Source of the DNA: Methylococcaceae bacterium
GTDB lineage: Bacteria; Pseudomonadota; Gammaproteobacteria; Methylococcales; Methylomonadaceae
Direction of reading: 5' to 3'
DNA length: 5,045 bases
Assembly (NCBI GenBank): GCA_947505055.1
Contig: CANNLO010000361.1
Span: 1 to 5,045 of the forward strand
In this document: one piece after another, positions 1-5,005 of the stretch
How the letters are laid out: each line of letters starts with the position of its first letter
Position numbering within the stretch: position 1 is the stretch's first letter
The notes under the pieces: model-generated
What the model was told of the DNA's origin: nothing
Databases searched by the model: none
What the model saw: the letters and a program-made list of their open reading frames with translations, nothing else
Position numbers and translations under genes: made by a program

Positions 1-128
1 TTAAGGAGCGGGTAGTCATTCAGGTCCATAAATGCATACAGCTGTTTGTTTCCAGGCTACTGTAGTTTGTTGCCGATTTATTGGCTCTGAAAAGTGTCAA
101 CTACTTTTGAGGGGTTATGAAGGATGCC
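1..128. other. Unrelated DNA abutting the truncated nuclease gene; probable insertion or rearrangement scar
   Basis: On the minus strand the nuclease reading frame matches its family up to about Gly-Lys (residues 345-346), then changes to Arg-His-Pro-Ser and stops. The expected Cys-containing UvrC-like continuation is missing, so foreign sequence probably begins near base 128. Two short frames are open to the window edge. One is on the plus strand (bases 3-65, ending in TAG). The other is on the minus strand, from an ATG at 27-29 reading MDLNDYPLL off the edge. If the plus-strand frame is the end of a transposase, bases 66-117 would be an IS terminus (it contains ACTTTTGAGGGG). I do not recognise the element, and no terminal repeat or target duplication can be checked here. 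Confidence 0.4.
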
Positions 129-1167
129 GTCCTTTGGCTGTTTTTTCAATGCCCAACACGCTTAAACATAAGTGGTGTTGCTCGGCGATACCACGAAGCG
201 CTTTCTGCGCATCACGTTGACTGCGATAAAGCCCATAAAGATTATCCTGCGCACCAAAATCAAGTGCATCGGCCCAGGTCAGTACCGGCCTTAGCTGGTC
301 TGCTTGGGGTTGCAGTTGCCAGGCGCATAAATCCTTGCTGCGGCGTAAGCGACGATTATGGATCGGCTGTAGCTGTTTGATCAGTTTAGCTTCCATCAGC
401 AGCGCACCCAATTCACCCGCCGTTGCTATGCAGTCGATCCTCCGTAGTTGTTGCGCTAAACTCATCTCCTTGCCATGACTGTGATCGGCGGAGAAATGCG
501 ACAACACCCGCTGCCGGATATTAATGCTTTTACCGATATACAGCGGTAGCTCATTTTCGCCATAAAACAGATACACGCCGGGCGACTCCGGTAGTTCGTC
601 GAACAGACTACGGTCCATATTGGACGGCAGACTTGAACGTCCAACTAGTTTTTTTACTATTCCAGCAATGATCTCGGCGTCATGGGATAAATGAATGTTT
701 TGCCAGAACTGATATATTAACTGGGCATCCGCCAAGGCCCGATGTCGACCGTTGACAGTCAAGCCATGACGCTCAATCAAGCTATCGAGGTTATGGTGTT
801 TGTAGTCTGGAAACAGGGCTCTGGATAATTTGACGGTACAAAGGACAGTGGGTTGAAAAGTGATTCCGGTACGCTTGAACTCGTTTTTCAAAAAACCGTA
901 ATCAAAACGGGCGTTATGGGCAATAAACAGATAACCGTGTAACAGTGCCGCCAGTTCTGCTGCAACATCTTCAAAAAGCGGGGCGTCGGCCACCATGGCG
1001 TTGCTGATGCCGGTAAGTTGTTCGATAAAACCCGGGATACGGGTTTGGGGTTGAATCAACTGACTCCACTCCCGCACCCCGTGTTCATCGACCAGCACCA
1101 CACCAATTTCAGTTATGCGATCGATGGTCGCGTTACCGCCCGTGGTTTCCAGGTCAACAAAAGCCAA
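115..1167 (-). CDS. DnaQ-like 3'-5' exonuclease fused to a UvrC-type GIY-YIG endonuclease, C-terminally truncated
   Basis: This is a predicted cytoplasmic DNA-repair nuclease. Residues 1-155 form a DEDDh exonuclease like the Pol III epsilon subunit: Asp5 and Glu7 in FVDLETTG, Asp89 in HNARFD, and His142 and Asp147 in HRALAD. Residues 190-275 form a GIY-YIG domain of the UvrC/Cho kind: GVY at 197-199, YIG at 210-212, likely catalytic Arg220 and Glu259. Family members are, from memory, about 450-480 residues; this one stops at 350. The segment usually following LC..VLGLEK.KG is gone, replaced by four unrelated residues and TAA. Both catalytic domains survive, so activity is possible. The TTG start used here lacks a Shine-Dalgarno sequence, and no ATG or GTG lies between it and the upstream in-frame stop. 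An ATT at 1189-1191 behind AAGGGAGAG would add eight residues (MLTTTPPR) and matches the usual family N-terminus length better. It is probably the distal gene of the lexA operon. Confidence 0.85.
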   Translation of the reverse strand: MAFVDLETTGGNATIDRITEIGVVLVDEHGVREWSQLIQPQTRIPGFIEQLTGISNAMVADAPLFEDVAAELAALLHGYLFIAHNARFDYGFLKNEFKRTGITFQPTVLCTVKLSRALFPDYKHHNLDSLIERHGLTVNGRHRALADAQLIYQFWQNIHLSHDAEIIAGIVKKLVGRSSLPSNMDRSLFDELPESPGVYLFYGENELPLYIGKSINIRQRVLSHFSADHSHGKEMSLAQQLRRIDCIATAGELGALLMEAKLIKQLQPIHNRRLRRSKDLCAWQLQPQADQLRPVLTWADALDFGAQDNLYGLYRSQRDAQKALRGIAEQHHLCLSVLGIEKTAKGRHPS

Positions 1168-1195
1168 ACGTGGTGGCGTGGTGGTTAAAATACCG

Positions 1196-1204
1196 CTCTC
1201 CCTT
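1196..1204 (-). promoter_or_regulatory. Shine-Dalgarno sequence pointing to an ATT start codon for the nuclease gene
   Basis: The minus strand reads AAGGGAGAG, then four bases, then ATT (1191-1189) in frame with the exonuclease. The annotated TTG at 1167 has only a C/A-rich stretch before it. The upstream in-frame stop leaves no ATG or GTG choice. ATT initiation is rare (infC is the known bacterial case), so this is an inference from spacing and from the length of family N-termini. Confidence 0.45.
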
Positions 1205-1227
1205 ACCGAAGTTTCTTAATAAAGATC

Positions 1228-1257
1228 ATCATAGCTCTATTTTCAGTCCAAGGTTAA
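1228..1257 (-). promoter_or_regulatory. Possible sigma-70 promoter for the nuclease gene
   Basis: On the minus strand TTAACC (1257-1252, 4 of 6 to TTGACA) is followed after 18 bases by TATGAT (1233-1228, 5 of 6 to TATAAT). This would start transcription near 1221, about 30 bases before the ATT candidate start. It could supply the nuclease independently of the upstream repressor gene. The -35 is weak and the spacing is not ideal. No LexA-like palindrome is visible around it. Confidence 0.3.
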
Positions 1258-1279
1258 AAGTCTGTCCGTCGACTGGTGA

Positions 1280-1426
1280 TCAAGGCAACGCACGTTGATT
1301 GGAGGACTGTTTTACCCATTGCCTGAAGAACTGCATAAAGCTGTTCACGGGTCGTCTTTTATAATGAGTCATGATGGCTTCAACTTTATTGCTGACTTGG
1401 TCATGCATGTGCATTTTTTGTGGCAT
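1280..1426 (-). CDS. Small basic protein of 48 residues in the lexA operon, unknown function
   Basis: The ORF begins at ATG 1424-1426 and ends at TGA 1280-1282. It starts MPQKMHMHDQ and ends SSNQRALP. A perfect AGGAG lies at 1438-1434, seven bases before the ATG, and the start falls only 20 bases after the stop of the LexA-like gene, so the two are very likely co-transcribed and possibly translationally linked. The product is basic (eight Lys/Arg against two Asp/Glu). Its central segment, about residues 28-41, contains Phe30, Phe33, Phe34, Trp37 and Val38, consistent with an amphipathic helix. It has no signal peptide or cysteine. I do not recognise the family. Position suggests DNA-damage induction. 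A SulA-like division checkpoint, a protease adaptor or a polymerase accessory role are guesses only; it is far shorter than SulA. Confidence 0.7.
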   Translation of the reverse strand: MPQKMHMHDQVSNKVEAIMTHYKRRPVNSFMQFFRQWVKQSSNQRALP

Positions 1427-1446
1427 GGTAGTTCTCCTGGTTTAAC

Positions 1447-2064
1447 TTAATGGGATCGATAACTACGCATTTGACCTACCAACACACCCTGAATTTGAAC
1501 CTGCTCAGGACGATAGGATAATGCGGTCATATTGGCATTGGCTGGGAGCAATAACACCTGCTCGGCGGTCTGTTCAATGTACTTCAACGTGGCTTCAGTA
1601 TTTTCAATCAAAGCGACCACAATTTCGCCGTTGCTCGCGTAATCACGTTGCTCGATAACGACCCAATCGTGATCAAATATCCCCGCTTCAATCATGGAGT
1701 CACCTTTAACTTGCAACACATAGCAGGGTCTATCGGTTTTGAGAGCCGCCGGTACGGTCATGTAACTATCGGTTGCCAGGGCTTCAATCGGCTTACCGGC
1801 GGCAATGATGCCGACAAACGGCAAATCCTGTTCTGACAACAAATCTGTTTGTGCGGCAAGGCGAACGCCACCGTGTTTATTGTCCGTGAACGGTTCCACC
1901 AGACCTGCCTCAATTAAAGCCATGATATGTTTGTACAGTGAGCCACGCGAGGCCATACCCAATGCCGAACAAAGTTCATTCAGGCTGGGCGGACAGGCAA
2001 AACGTTGCTGATTATCGCGAAGGAAATTGAAAACTTCCCGTTGTCGTCTGGTTAATACCGCCAT
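1447..2064 (-). CDS. lexA: LexA-family SOS transcriptional repressor
   Basis: This 205-residue protein has the LexA layout and length (E. coli LexA is 202). Residues 1-60 form the winged helix-turn-helix DNA-binding domain (LTRRQREVFNFL, then a recognition helix around SRGSLYKHI at 39-47). Residues 80-205 form the S24 peptidase-like self-cleavage domain. The scissile bond is Ala89-Gly90 in IIAAGKP, the nucleophile is Ser123 in KGDSM, and the general base is Lys161 in EATLKYI, so RecA-stimulated autocleavage should be intact. The recognition helix differs from the E. coli SPNAAEEHL type, implying a different operator. It is the second LexA type found in some gammaproteobacteria, and a canonical LexA may exist elsewhere in the genome. 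GGAGG sits eight bases before the ATG. It is divergent from umuDC and heads the operon with the 48-residue ORF and probably the nuclease. Confidence 0.93.
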   Translation of the reverse strand: MAVLTRRQREVFNFLRDNQQRFACPPSLNELCSALGMASRGSLYKHIMALIEAGLVEPFTDNKHGGVRLAAQTDLLSEQDLPFVGIIAAGKPIEALATDSYMTVPAALKTDRPCYVLQVKGDSMIEAGIFDHDWVVIEQRDYASNGEIVVALIENTEATLKYIEQTAEQVLLLPANANMTALSYRPEQVQIQGVLVGQMRSYRSH

Positions 2065-2092
2065 AAGTTGTTCCTCCCTCTCGCTTCATTTA

Positions 2093-2115
2093 TTTTTTTG
2101 TAAGCTTAACAAAAA
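2093..2115. promoter_or_regulatory. Palindromic operator candidate for the LexA-like repressor
   Basis: A left arm TTTTTGT, a self-complementary centre AAGCTT (2102-2107) and a right arm AACAAAAA form an inverted repeat that is perfect apart from one extra base in the right arm. It lies between the divergent lexA and umuD genes and covers the -35 of the umuDC promoter, so binding would block RNA polymerase. No CTGT-N8-ACAG box exists anywhere in 2065-2218: neither CTG nor CAG occurs there. Assignment to this LexA is inferred from position; the site is AT-rich, so chance symmetry is a real alternative. Confidence 0.45.
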
Positions 2116-2126
2116 TACCCTAGAAT
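2098..2126 (+). promoter_or_regulatory. Sigma-70 promoter for umuDC
   Basis: TTGTAA (2098-2103, 4 of 6) is followed by a 17-base spacer and TAGAAT (2121-2126, 5 of 6). Predicted initiation is near 2133, giving a leader of about 85 bases. The -35 lies inside the palindrome at 2093-2115, the arrangement expected of a repressor-controlled SOS promoter. Confidence 0.55.
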
Positions 2127-2218
2127 GCAATAAAAAAGAGAACGAAAAGAAAACAAAACAAAAAAAAGCAAATAATTTTCTTTAATGCCTTTCCCACTTC
2201 TCACAAAGACCAACTACC

Positions 2219-2647
2219 ATGCCCACACCTTCTATTTTTCTGCCAAGTCGATCACCTAGCCGTATGCCTTTGCCCTTGTTCAATGGCAAAGTCGCCGCCG
2301 GTTTTCCTTCGCCTGCCGATGACTATGTTGAGAAGAATCTGGACTTGAATGAACTGCTGGTACAAAAACCTGCCGCTACGTTCTTTGTCAGAGCCCAAGG
2401 TGAGTCCATGCTCGGAGCTGGCATTCATCCTAATGACATATTAGTCGTGGATCGTTCCATGGAAGCGGTGCCTGGGAAGATCGTCATTTGTGCACTAAAC
2501 GGTGAGCTGACGGTAAAGCGCCTGGAGCGTGAAAATGAGCAATGGCAACTGAAGGCAGAGAATCCAGCCTATCCTGATATTGTCATCCATGAAGAGCTGG
2601 AAATGGTGATCTGGGGCGTGGTGACCAACGTCATCCACTCCGTGTAA
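2219..2647 (+). CDS. umuD: UmuD, S24-family DNA polymerase V accessory protein
   Basis: The 142-residue protein (E. coli 139) is converted to UmuD' by RecA-stimulated self-cleavage and then forms Pol V (UmuD'2C) with UmuC for translesion synthesis. The cleavage bond is Ala27-Gly28 in KVAAGFPSPADDY, the nucleophile Ser63 in QGESMLGAGI and the general base Lys100 in LTVKRL. These correspond to Cys24-Gly25, Ser60 and Lys97 of E. coli. The ATG at 2219 is the only usable start, since an in-frame TAA lies at 2183-2185 with no other start codon between. There is no clear Shine-Dalgarno sequence (CAAAGACCAACTACC precedes it), suggesting modest translation. The stop codon overlaps the umuC start by one base. 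The divergent LexA-like repressor is the likely regulator. Confidence 0.95.
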   Translation: MPTPSIFLPSRSPSRMPLPLFNGKVAAGFPSPADDYVEKNLDLNELLVQKPAATFFVRAQGESMLGAGIHPNDILVVDRSMEAVPGKIVICALNGELTVKRLERENEQWQLKAENPAYPDIVIHEELEMVIWGVVTNVIHSV

Positions 2648-3924
2648 TGCAGCCACTTCTGGCCTTAGTCGATTGTAACAATTTTTACGTTTCGTGTGAG
2701 CGGGTGTTCCGGCCTGATCTGATTGGTAAACCGGTGCTTGTACTCAGTAACAATGACGGTTGCGTTGTGGCCCGGAGCAAGGAAGTTAAAGACTTAGGTA
2801 TCAAAATGGGTGTGCCGCTGTTCCAGATCCAGCAACTGGTCAACCAACACCAGATCAAACTGTTTTCCTCCAACTACACGCTCTATGCCGATATGTCTGC
2901 CAGAGTGATGTCAACGCTGGAAGAGTTCGCTCCCAGTCTGGAAGTCTATTCCATTGATGAGGCTTTTTTGGATTTAACCGGTGTGTGTCATAGAGACCCG
3001 ATTGCATACGGACACCGAATCAGAAAGGCTGTTGTCCGGGCAACCGGGATTCCGGTCTGCGTGGGTATGGGGCCAACCAAGACACTGACCAAGTTGGCAA
3101 ACTTTGCGGCTAAAAGATGGCTGCATACCGGTGGTGTTTTAGATTTGTCTGATCCTGTGCGCAGGGAAAAGCTGATGAAGCTTGTATCCGTTGGCGAGGT
3201 TTGGGGAATAGGTTCACGCACCACCGCCAAATTGAACCAGATAGGGATCAATACGGTCTGGGATTTGGCGATTCAACCCAGCAAACGCATTCAAGCCCAG
3301 TTTAATATCGTGGTTGCCAGAACAGTGCTTGAGCTAAATGGTATTGCCTGTCTGGAACTGGAAGAGATTTCGCCGAACAAGCAGCAGATTGTCTGTTCCC
3401 GCAGTTTCAGCCGTCGATTAACAGAGTACAAAGAGCTATCTGCGGCCTTGGCCGAATTTGGCAGCCGTGCCGCCGAAAAGCTCAGAAAGCAACAGTCGAT
3501 AACCGCTTGCATTACTGTATTTATCAGAACCAATCCCTTCAGTCAGCAGGAACCTCAATACCAACGCTCTGCCAGCATCAAGCTCAGTGCCGCGACTCAG
3601 GACACCCGCACTATCATTACCACGGCAAACCGCTTGCTGACGGAAATATTCAAAACAGGTTATGACTATCAAAAATGTGGTGTCCAACTGAGTGACATTA
3701 AGCCGGAGTCATCACCGGGTCAGTTTGAGTTATTTGATTTCGTTGATGGCGGCTTGCCTACAGAGAACCGTTCGTTAATGAAGGTCGTTGACCAGATAAA
3801 TCGGCGATTCCCGAAGGCTATTTCAATCGCAGCAACCGGTTTTGATAAATCATGGAAGCCAAAGGCAGAGCGAATTTCACAGCGTTACACAACGGATTGG
3901 CGGGAGTTGGTTTGGGTTAAATGA
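2647..3924 (+). CDS. umuC: UmuC, Y-family translesion DNA polymerase (catalytic subunit of Pol V)
   Basis: The full-length product has 425 residues (E. coli 422) and copies damaged DNA error-prone when complexed with UmuD' and RecA. Metal-binding carboxylates are visible as Asp9 in LALVDCNNFY and Asp104-Glu105 in YSIDEAFLDL, with Tyr14 as the likely steric gate. The Y-family palm/fingers occupy roughly residues 1-235, including the GIGSRTTAKLNQIGI helix-hairpin-helix thumb near 193-207, followed by the little-finger domain and the UmuC-specific C-terminus. QFELFD at 359-364 matches the beta-clamp binding motif. The C-terminal domain ends at DWRELVWVK and is complete. The start overlaps the umuD stop as TAATG, so translation is probably coupled. 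No active-site residue looks lost. A hairpin terminator follows two bases after the stop codon. Confidence 0.97.
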   Translation: MQPLLALVDCNNFYVSCERVFRPDLIGKPVLVLSNNDGCVVARSKEVKDLGIKMGVPLFQIQQLVNQHQIKLFSSNYTLYADMSARVMSTLEEFAPSLEVYSIDEAFLDLTGVCHRDPIAYGHRIRKAVVRATGIPVCVGMGPTKTLTKLANFAAKRWLHTGGVLDLSDPVRREKLMKLVSVGEVWGIGSRTTAKLNQIGINTVWDLAIQPSKRIQAQFNIVVARTVLELNGIACLELEEISPNKQQIVCSRSFSRRLTEYKELSAALAEFGSRAAEKLRKQQSITACITVFIRTNPFSQQEPQYQRSASIKLSAATQDTRTIITTANRLLTEIFKTGYDYQKCGVQLSDIKPESSPGQFELFDFVDGGLPTENRSLMKVVDQINRRFPKAISIAATGFDKSWKPKAERISQRYTTDWRELVWVK

Positions 3925-3925
3925 A

Positions 3926-3949
3926 AAAGGCCGGAATCAACCGGCCTTT
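3926..3949. terminator. Bidirectional rho-independent terminator
   Basis: AAAGGCCGG (3926-3934), a six-base loop AATCAA, and CCGGCCTTT (3941-3949) form a nine-base-pair GC-rich stem. On the minus strand the stem is followed by TTTTT, a good terminator for the exported-protein gene ending at 3965. On the plus strand the stem ends in TTT then CG, a weaker U-tract, two bases after the umuC stop. It sits between two convergent genes and probably serves both. Confidence 0.85.
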
Positions 3950-3964
3950 CGTCAATAATTCGGA

Positions 3965-4387
3965 TTAATGCAATAAGTTAAGTGCCTTGTCAGTTGCAGC
4001 GTCTTTAACTTTATTCTTGAGAGCTTTAGTGGACTTGGGAGCGGCTTTAACTTTTCCCTTTAAATTTTCAGCTGATTCCTTACCGGATTTTACGGTTTCT
4101 CCTGCTTTTTTTACTTCTGCCGGTACAGCTGCACTGGCTTTTTCCTTGACCACTTCTTTCGCTTGATCTTGAAGCGCTTCAGGAGCAAGTTCAGTAGCTC
4201 CTTTTAAGGATTTAGCTTTATCCAGTGCTTGGTTAGTGGCTTCAATATTTTTAACGGCATCCGGCGCTACTACGGCCGCTTTATCTTGTACTGCTTGCTT
4301 TGCTACGCCTTCAAGTAAACTTTGCTCGGCCAATACGGCAGTGGAAGCAACTAACATTAAACTGAATAAGATCGCTTTATTTTTCAT
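3965..4387 (-). CDS. Small exported Lys/Ala-rich helical protein, unknown function
   Basis: The 140-residue product starts with a clear Sec signal peptide: Lys2 and Lys4, a hydrophobic core at 5-18, and AVLA at 17-20 before Glu21. The mature part is probably periplasmic. It is strikingly low in complexity, dominated by Ala, Lys, Glu, Val and Leu, with no Arg, Cys, Phe, Trp, Tyr or Met. Prolines at 42, 69, 89 and 117, each in an (A/V)P(D/E/A/K) context, divide it into degenerate helical segments of about 20-28 residues. This recalls LEA-like or apolipoprotein-like amphipathic helices, but I recognise no family. AAGGAT lies six bases before the ATG. It is a single-gene unit divergent from the Hsp20 gene; its 3' end faces umuC across a shared terminator. 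A chaperone-like or envelope-stress role is only a guess from composition and neighbour. Confidence 0.85.
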   Translation of the reverse strand: MKNKAILFSLMLVASTAVLAEQSLLEGVAKQAVQDKAAVVAPDAVKNIEATNQALDKAKSLKGATELAPEALQDQAKEVVKEKASAAVPAEVKKAGETVKSGKESAENLKGKVKAAPKSTKALKNKVKDAATDKALNLLH

Positions 4388-4445
4388 GGAAACATCCTTG
4401 GGTAGTTGTCATTGTTATTGAGGCTATAGAATAAAACCGCGAACC

Positions 4446-4460
4446 TTAATGCGGCATTAA
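4446..4460. repeat. Perfect inverted repeat, possible regulator site
   Basis: TTAATGC, one central G, then GCATTAA gives seven paired bases per arm. It lies 59 bases upstream of the exported-protein gene and about 50 bases upstream of the heat-shock promoter, where a dimeric transcription factor could act on either gene. The binding factor is unknown. Confidence 0.45.
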
Positions 4461-4483
4461 CCGTTTTTGTAAAAATTTCGAGT

Positions 4484-4501
4484 AATGAATCTAAATTCAT
4501 T
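4484..4501. repeat. Inverted repeat upstream of the heat-shock promoter
   Basis: AATGAAT, spacer CTAA, ATTCATT forms seven AT-rich base pairs ending nine bases before the RpoH -35 element. It may be an operator or an incidental AT-rich symmetry. There is no U-tract suggesting a terminator. Confidence 0.3.
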
Positions 4502-4509
4502 TTAAATCA

Positions 4510-4537
4510 CTTGATAAATAAATCACTGTCCCCAGAT
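4510..4537 (+). promoter_or_regulatory. Heat-shock sigma-32 (RpoH) promoter of the Hsp20 gene
   Basis: CTTGATA (4510-4516) is followed by exactly 13 bases and CCCCAGAT (4530-4537). The RpoH consensus is CTTGAAA, about 13-15 bases, CCCCATNT; the match is 6 of 7 at -35 and only one fixed position differs at -10. Initiation would be near 4544. The position in front of a small heat-shock gene makes chance unlikely. Confidence 0.85.
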
Positions 4538-4541
4538 TCGC

Positions 4542-4564
4542 AACGAAAACAGATATTCGTTTTC
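4542..4564 (+). promoter_or_regulatory. Possible hairpin in the Hsp20 leader
   Basis: AACGAA and TTCGTT (4542-4547 with 4556-4561), or alternatively GAAAAC and GTTTTC (4545-4550 with 4559-4564), can pair across eight-base loops just after the predicted start of transcription. The ribosome binding site GGGAG is further down at 4589-4593, so neither hairpin directly masks it. A thermosensor role is not shown. Confidence 0.25.
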
Positions 4565-4600
4565 AAGTTTGTTACTGAATTAAATATTGGGAGACAATAA

Positions 4601-4936
4601 ATGGCTATTATACGTTATGAACCTTGGGGTTTATTGAACCAATTGCAAAGAGAACTGAAGCTTTCACAAGAAGATAACGCGGGCGAAGGTTCTATTGCAA
4701 CCGCCGAATGGGCGCCTGCAGTTGATATAAAAGAAGAGACCGATAAATTTGTTATCTATGCCGATATTCCTGGCGTCAAACCGGAAGCTATCGAAATCAG
4801 CATGGAAGCCGGTGTCCTGACAGTAAAAGGCGAAAAAGAAACCGAAGTTAAATCTGAAAAAGAAGGGTATAAACGGGTCGAAAGAACCTCTGGATCTTGG
4901 CTCTTCCCGATTTCGTGGGGTAGCTACTACATGTAG
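4601..4936 (+). pseudogene. Hsp20/alpha-crystallin small heat-shock protein, disrupted by an ISL3-family insertion
   Basis: Small heat-shock proteins hold unfolding proteins in the cytoplasm for refolding by DnaK/ClpB. The ORF starts at ATG 4601, seven bases after GGGAG, and begins MAIIRYEPWG, a typical Hsp20 N-terminus. The alpha-crystallin domain starts near Trp37-Pro39 (EWAPAVDIKEE) and runs through ADIPGV and GVLTVKGE to GYKRVERTSGS at 89-99. The family normally continues with FYRRFSLP, further beta strands and a C-terminal IxI motif. Here residue 100 switches to WLFPISWGSYYM, encoded by the insertion-sequence end, and stops at 111 of a usual length near 145. Loss of the final strands and IxI motif should prevent normal dimer and oligomer assembly, so I treat it as inactivated, although a 111-residue peptide could still be made. 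The RpoH promoter upstream is intact. Confidence 0.88.
4891..4898 (+). repeat. Predicted target-site duplication copy (TGGATCTT)
   Basis: ISL3-family elements usually duplicate eight bases of target. The eight bases before the first base of the inverted repeat would be this copy. The partner copy lies outside the window, so the duplication itself is not seen. Confidence 0.35.
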
Positions 4937-4938
4937 TA
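4925..4938. repeat. Perfect palindrome inside the IS end
   Basis: TACTACATGTAGTA is fully self-complementary. It lies 26 bases in from the IS tip and about 68 bases before the transposase start. It could be a transposase or regulator binding site, or a small hairpin limiting read-through from outside promoters. The role is inferred from position only. Confidence 0.4.
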
Positions 4939-5005
4939 TATGATAGCTGATCGTTAACAAGCTTACCGACCTACCTGTAATCAGGAAATAGACCATAAGA
5001 GAGCC

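Noticed and set aside
1..29. Start of a minus-strand gene reading MDLNDYPLL off the left edge
   Set aside because: Only nine codons are visible, there is no Shine-Dalgarno sequence, and the plus strand is equally open through the same bases; it cannot be told apart from chance.
81..86. GGCTCT near the left edge as the partner end of the ISL3 element at 4899
   Set aside because: The match stops after six bases (GAAAAG against TCCCGA) and the orientation would place intact SOS genes inside the element; not a convincing terminal repeat.
121..133. AGGA-TGCCG-TCCT inverted repeat at the nuclease truncation point as a transposon end or terminator
   Set aside because: Four-base arms are too short to mean much, and no T-tract follows on the minus strand.
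117..380. Plus-strand ORF of 87 codons and other plus-strand ORFs within 1-2064
   Set aside because: They lie antisense to the nuclease and lexA genes, show no recognisable domain and have no good ribosome binding site; they are shadows of the minus-strand genes.
2102..2130. Sigma-70 promoter for lexA: TTGCAT (2130-2125) with TAAGCT (2108-2103) on the minus strand
   Set aside because: The -10 matches only three of six positions with a 16-base spacer; a lexA promoter must be nearby, but this one is not convincing.
2988..3687. Minus-strand ORFs of 80-87 codons inside umuC
   Set aside because: They are antisense to a strongly conserved full-length umuC and carry no recognisable motif.
4664..4996. 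Minus-strand ORF of 110 codons, rich in Phe, over the Hsp20 gene
   Set aside because: It spans the Hsp20/IS junction, which no pre-existing gene could do, and its Phe/Ile richness is the antisense of Lys/Glu codons.
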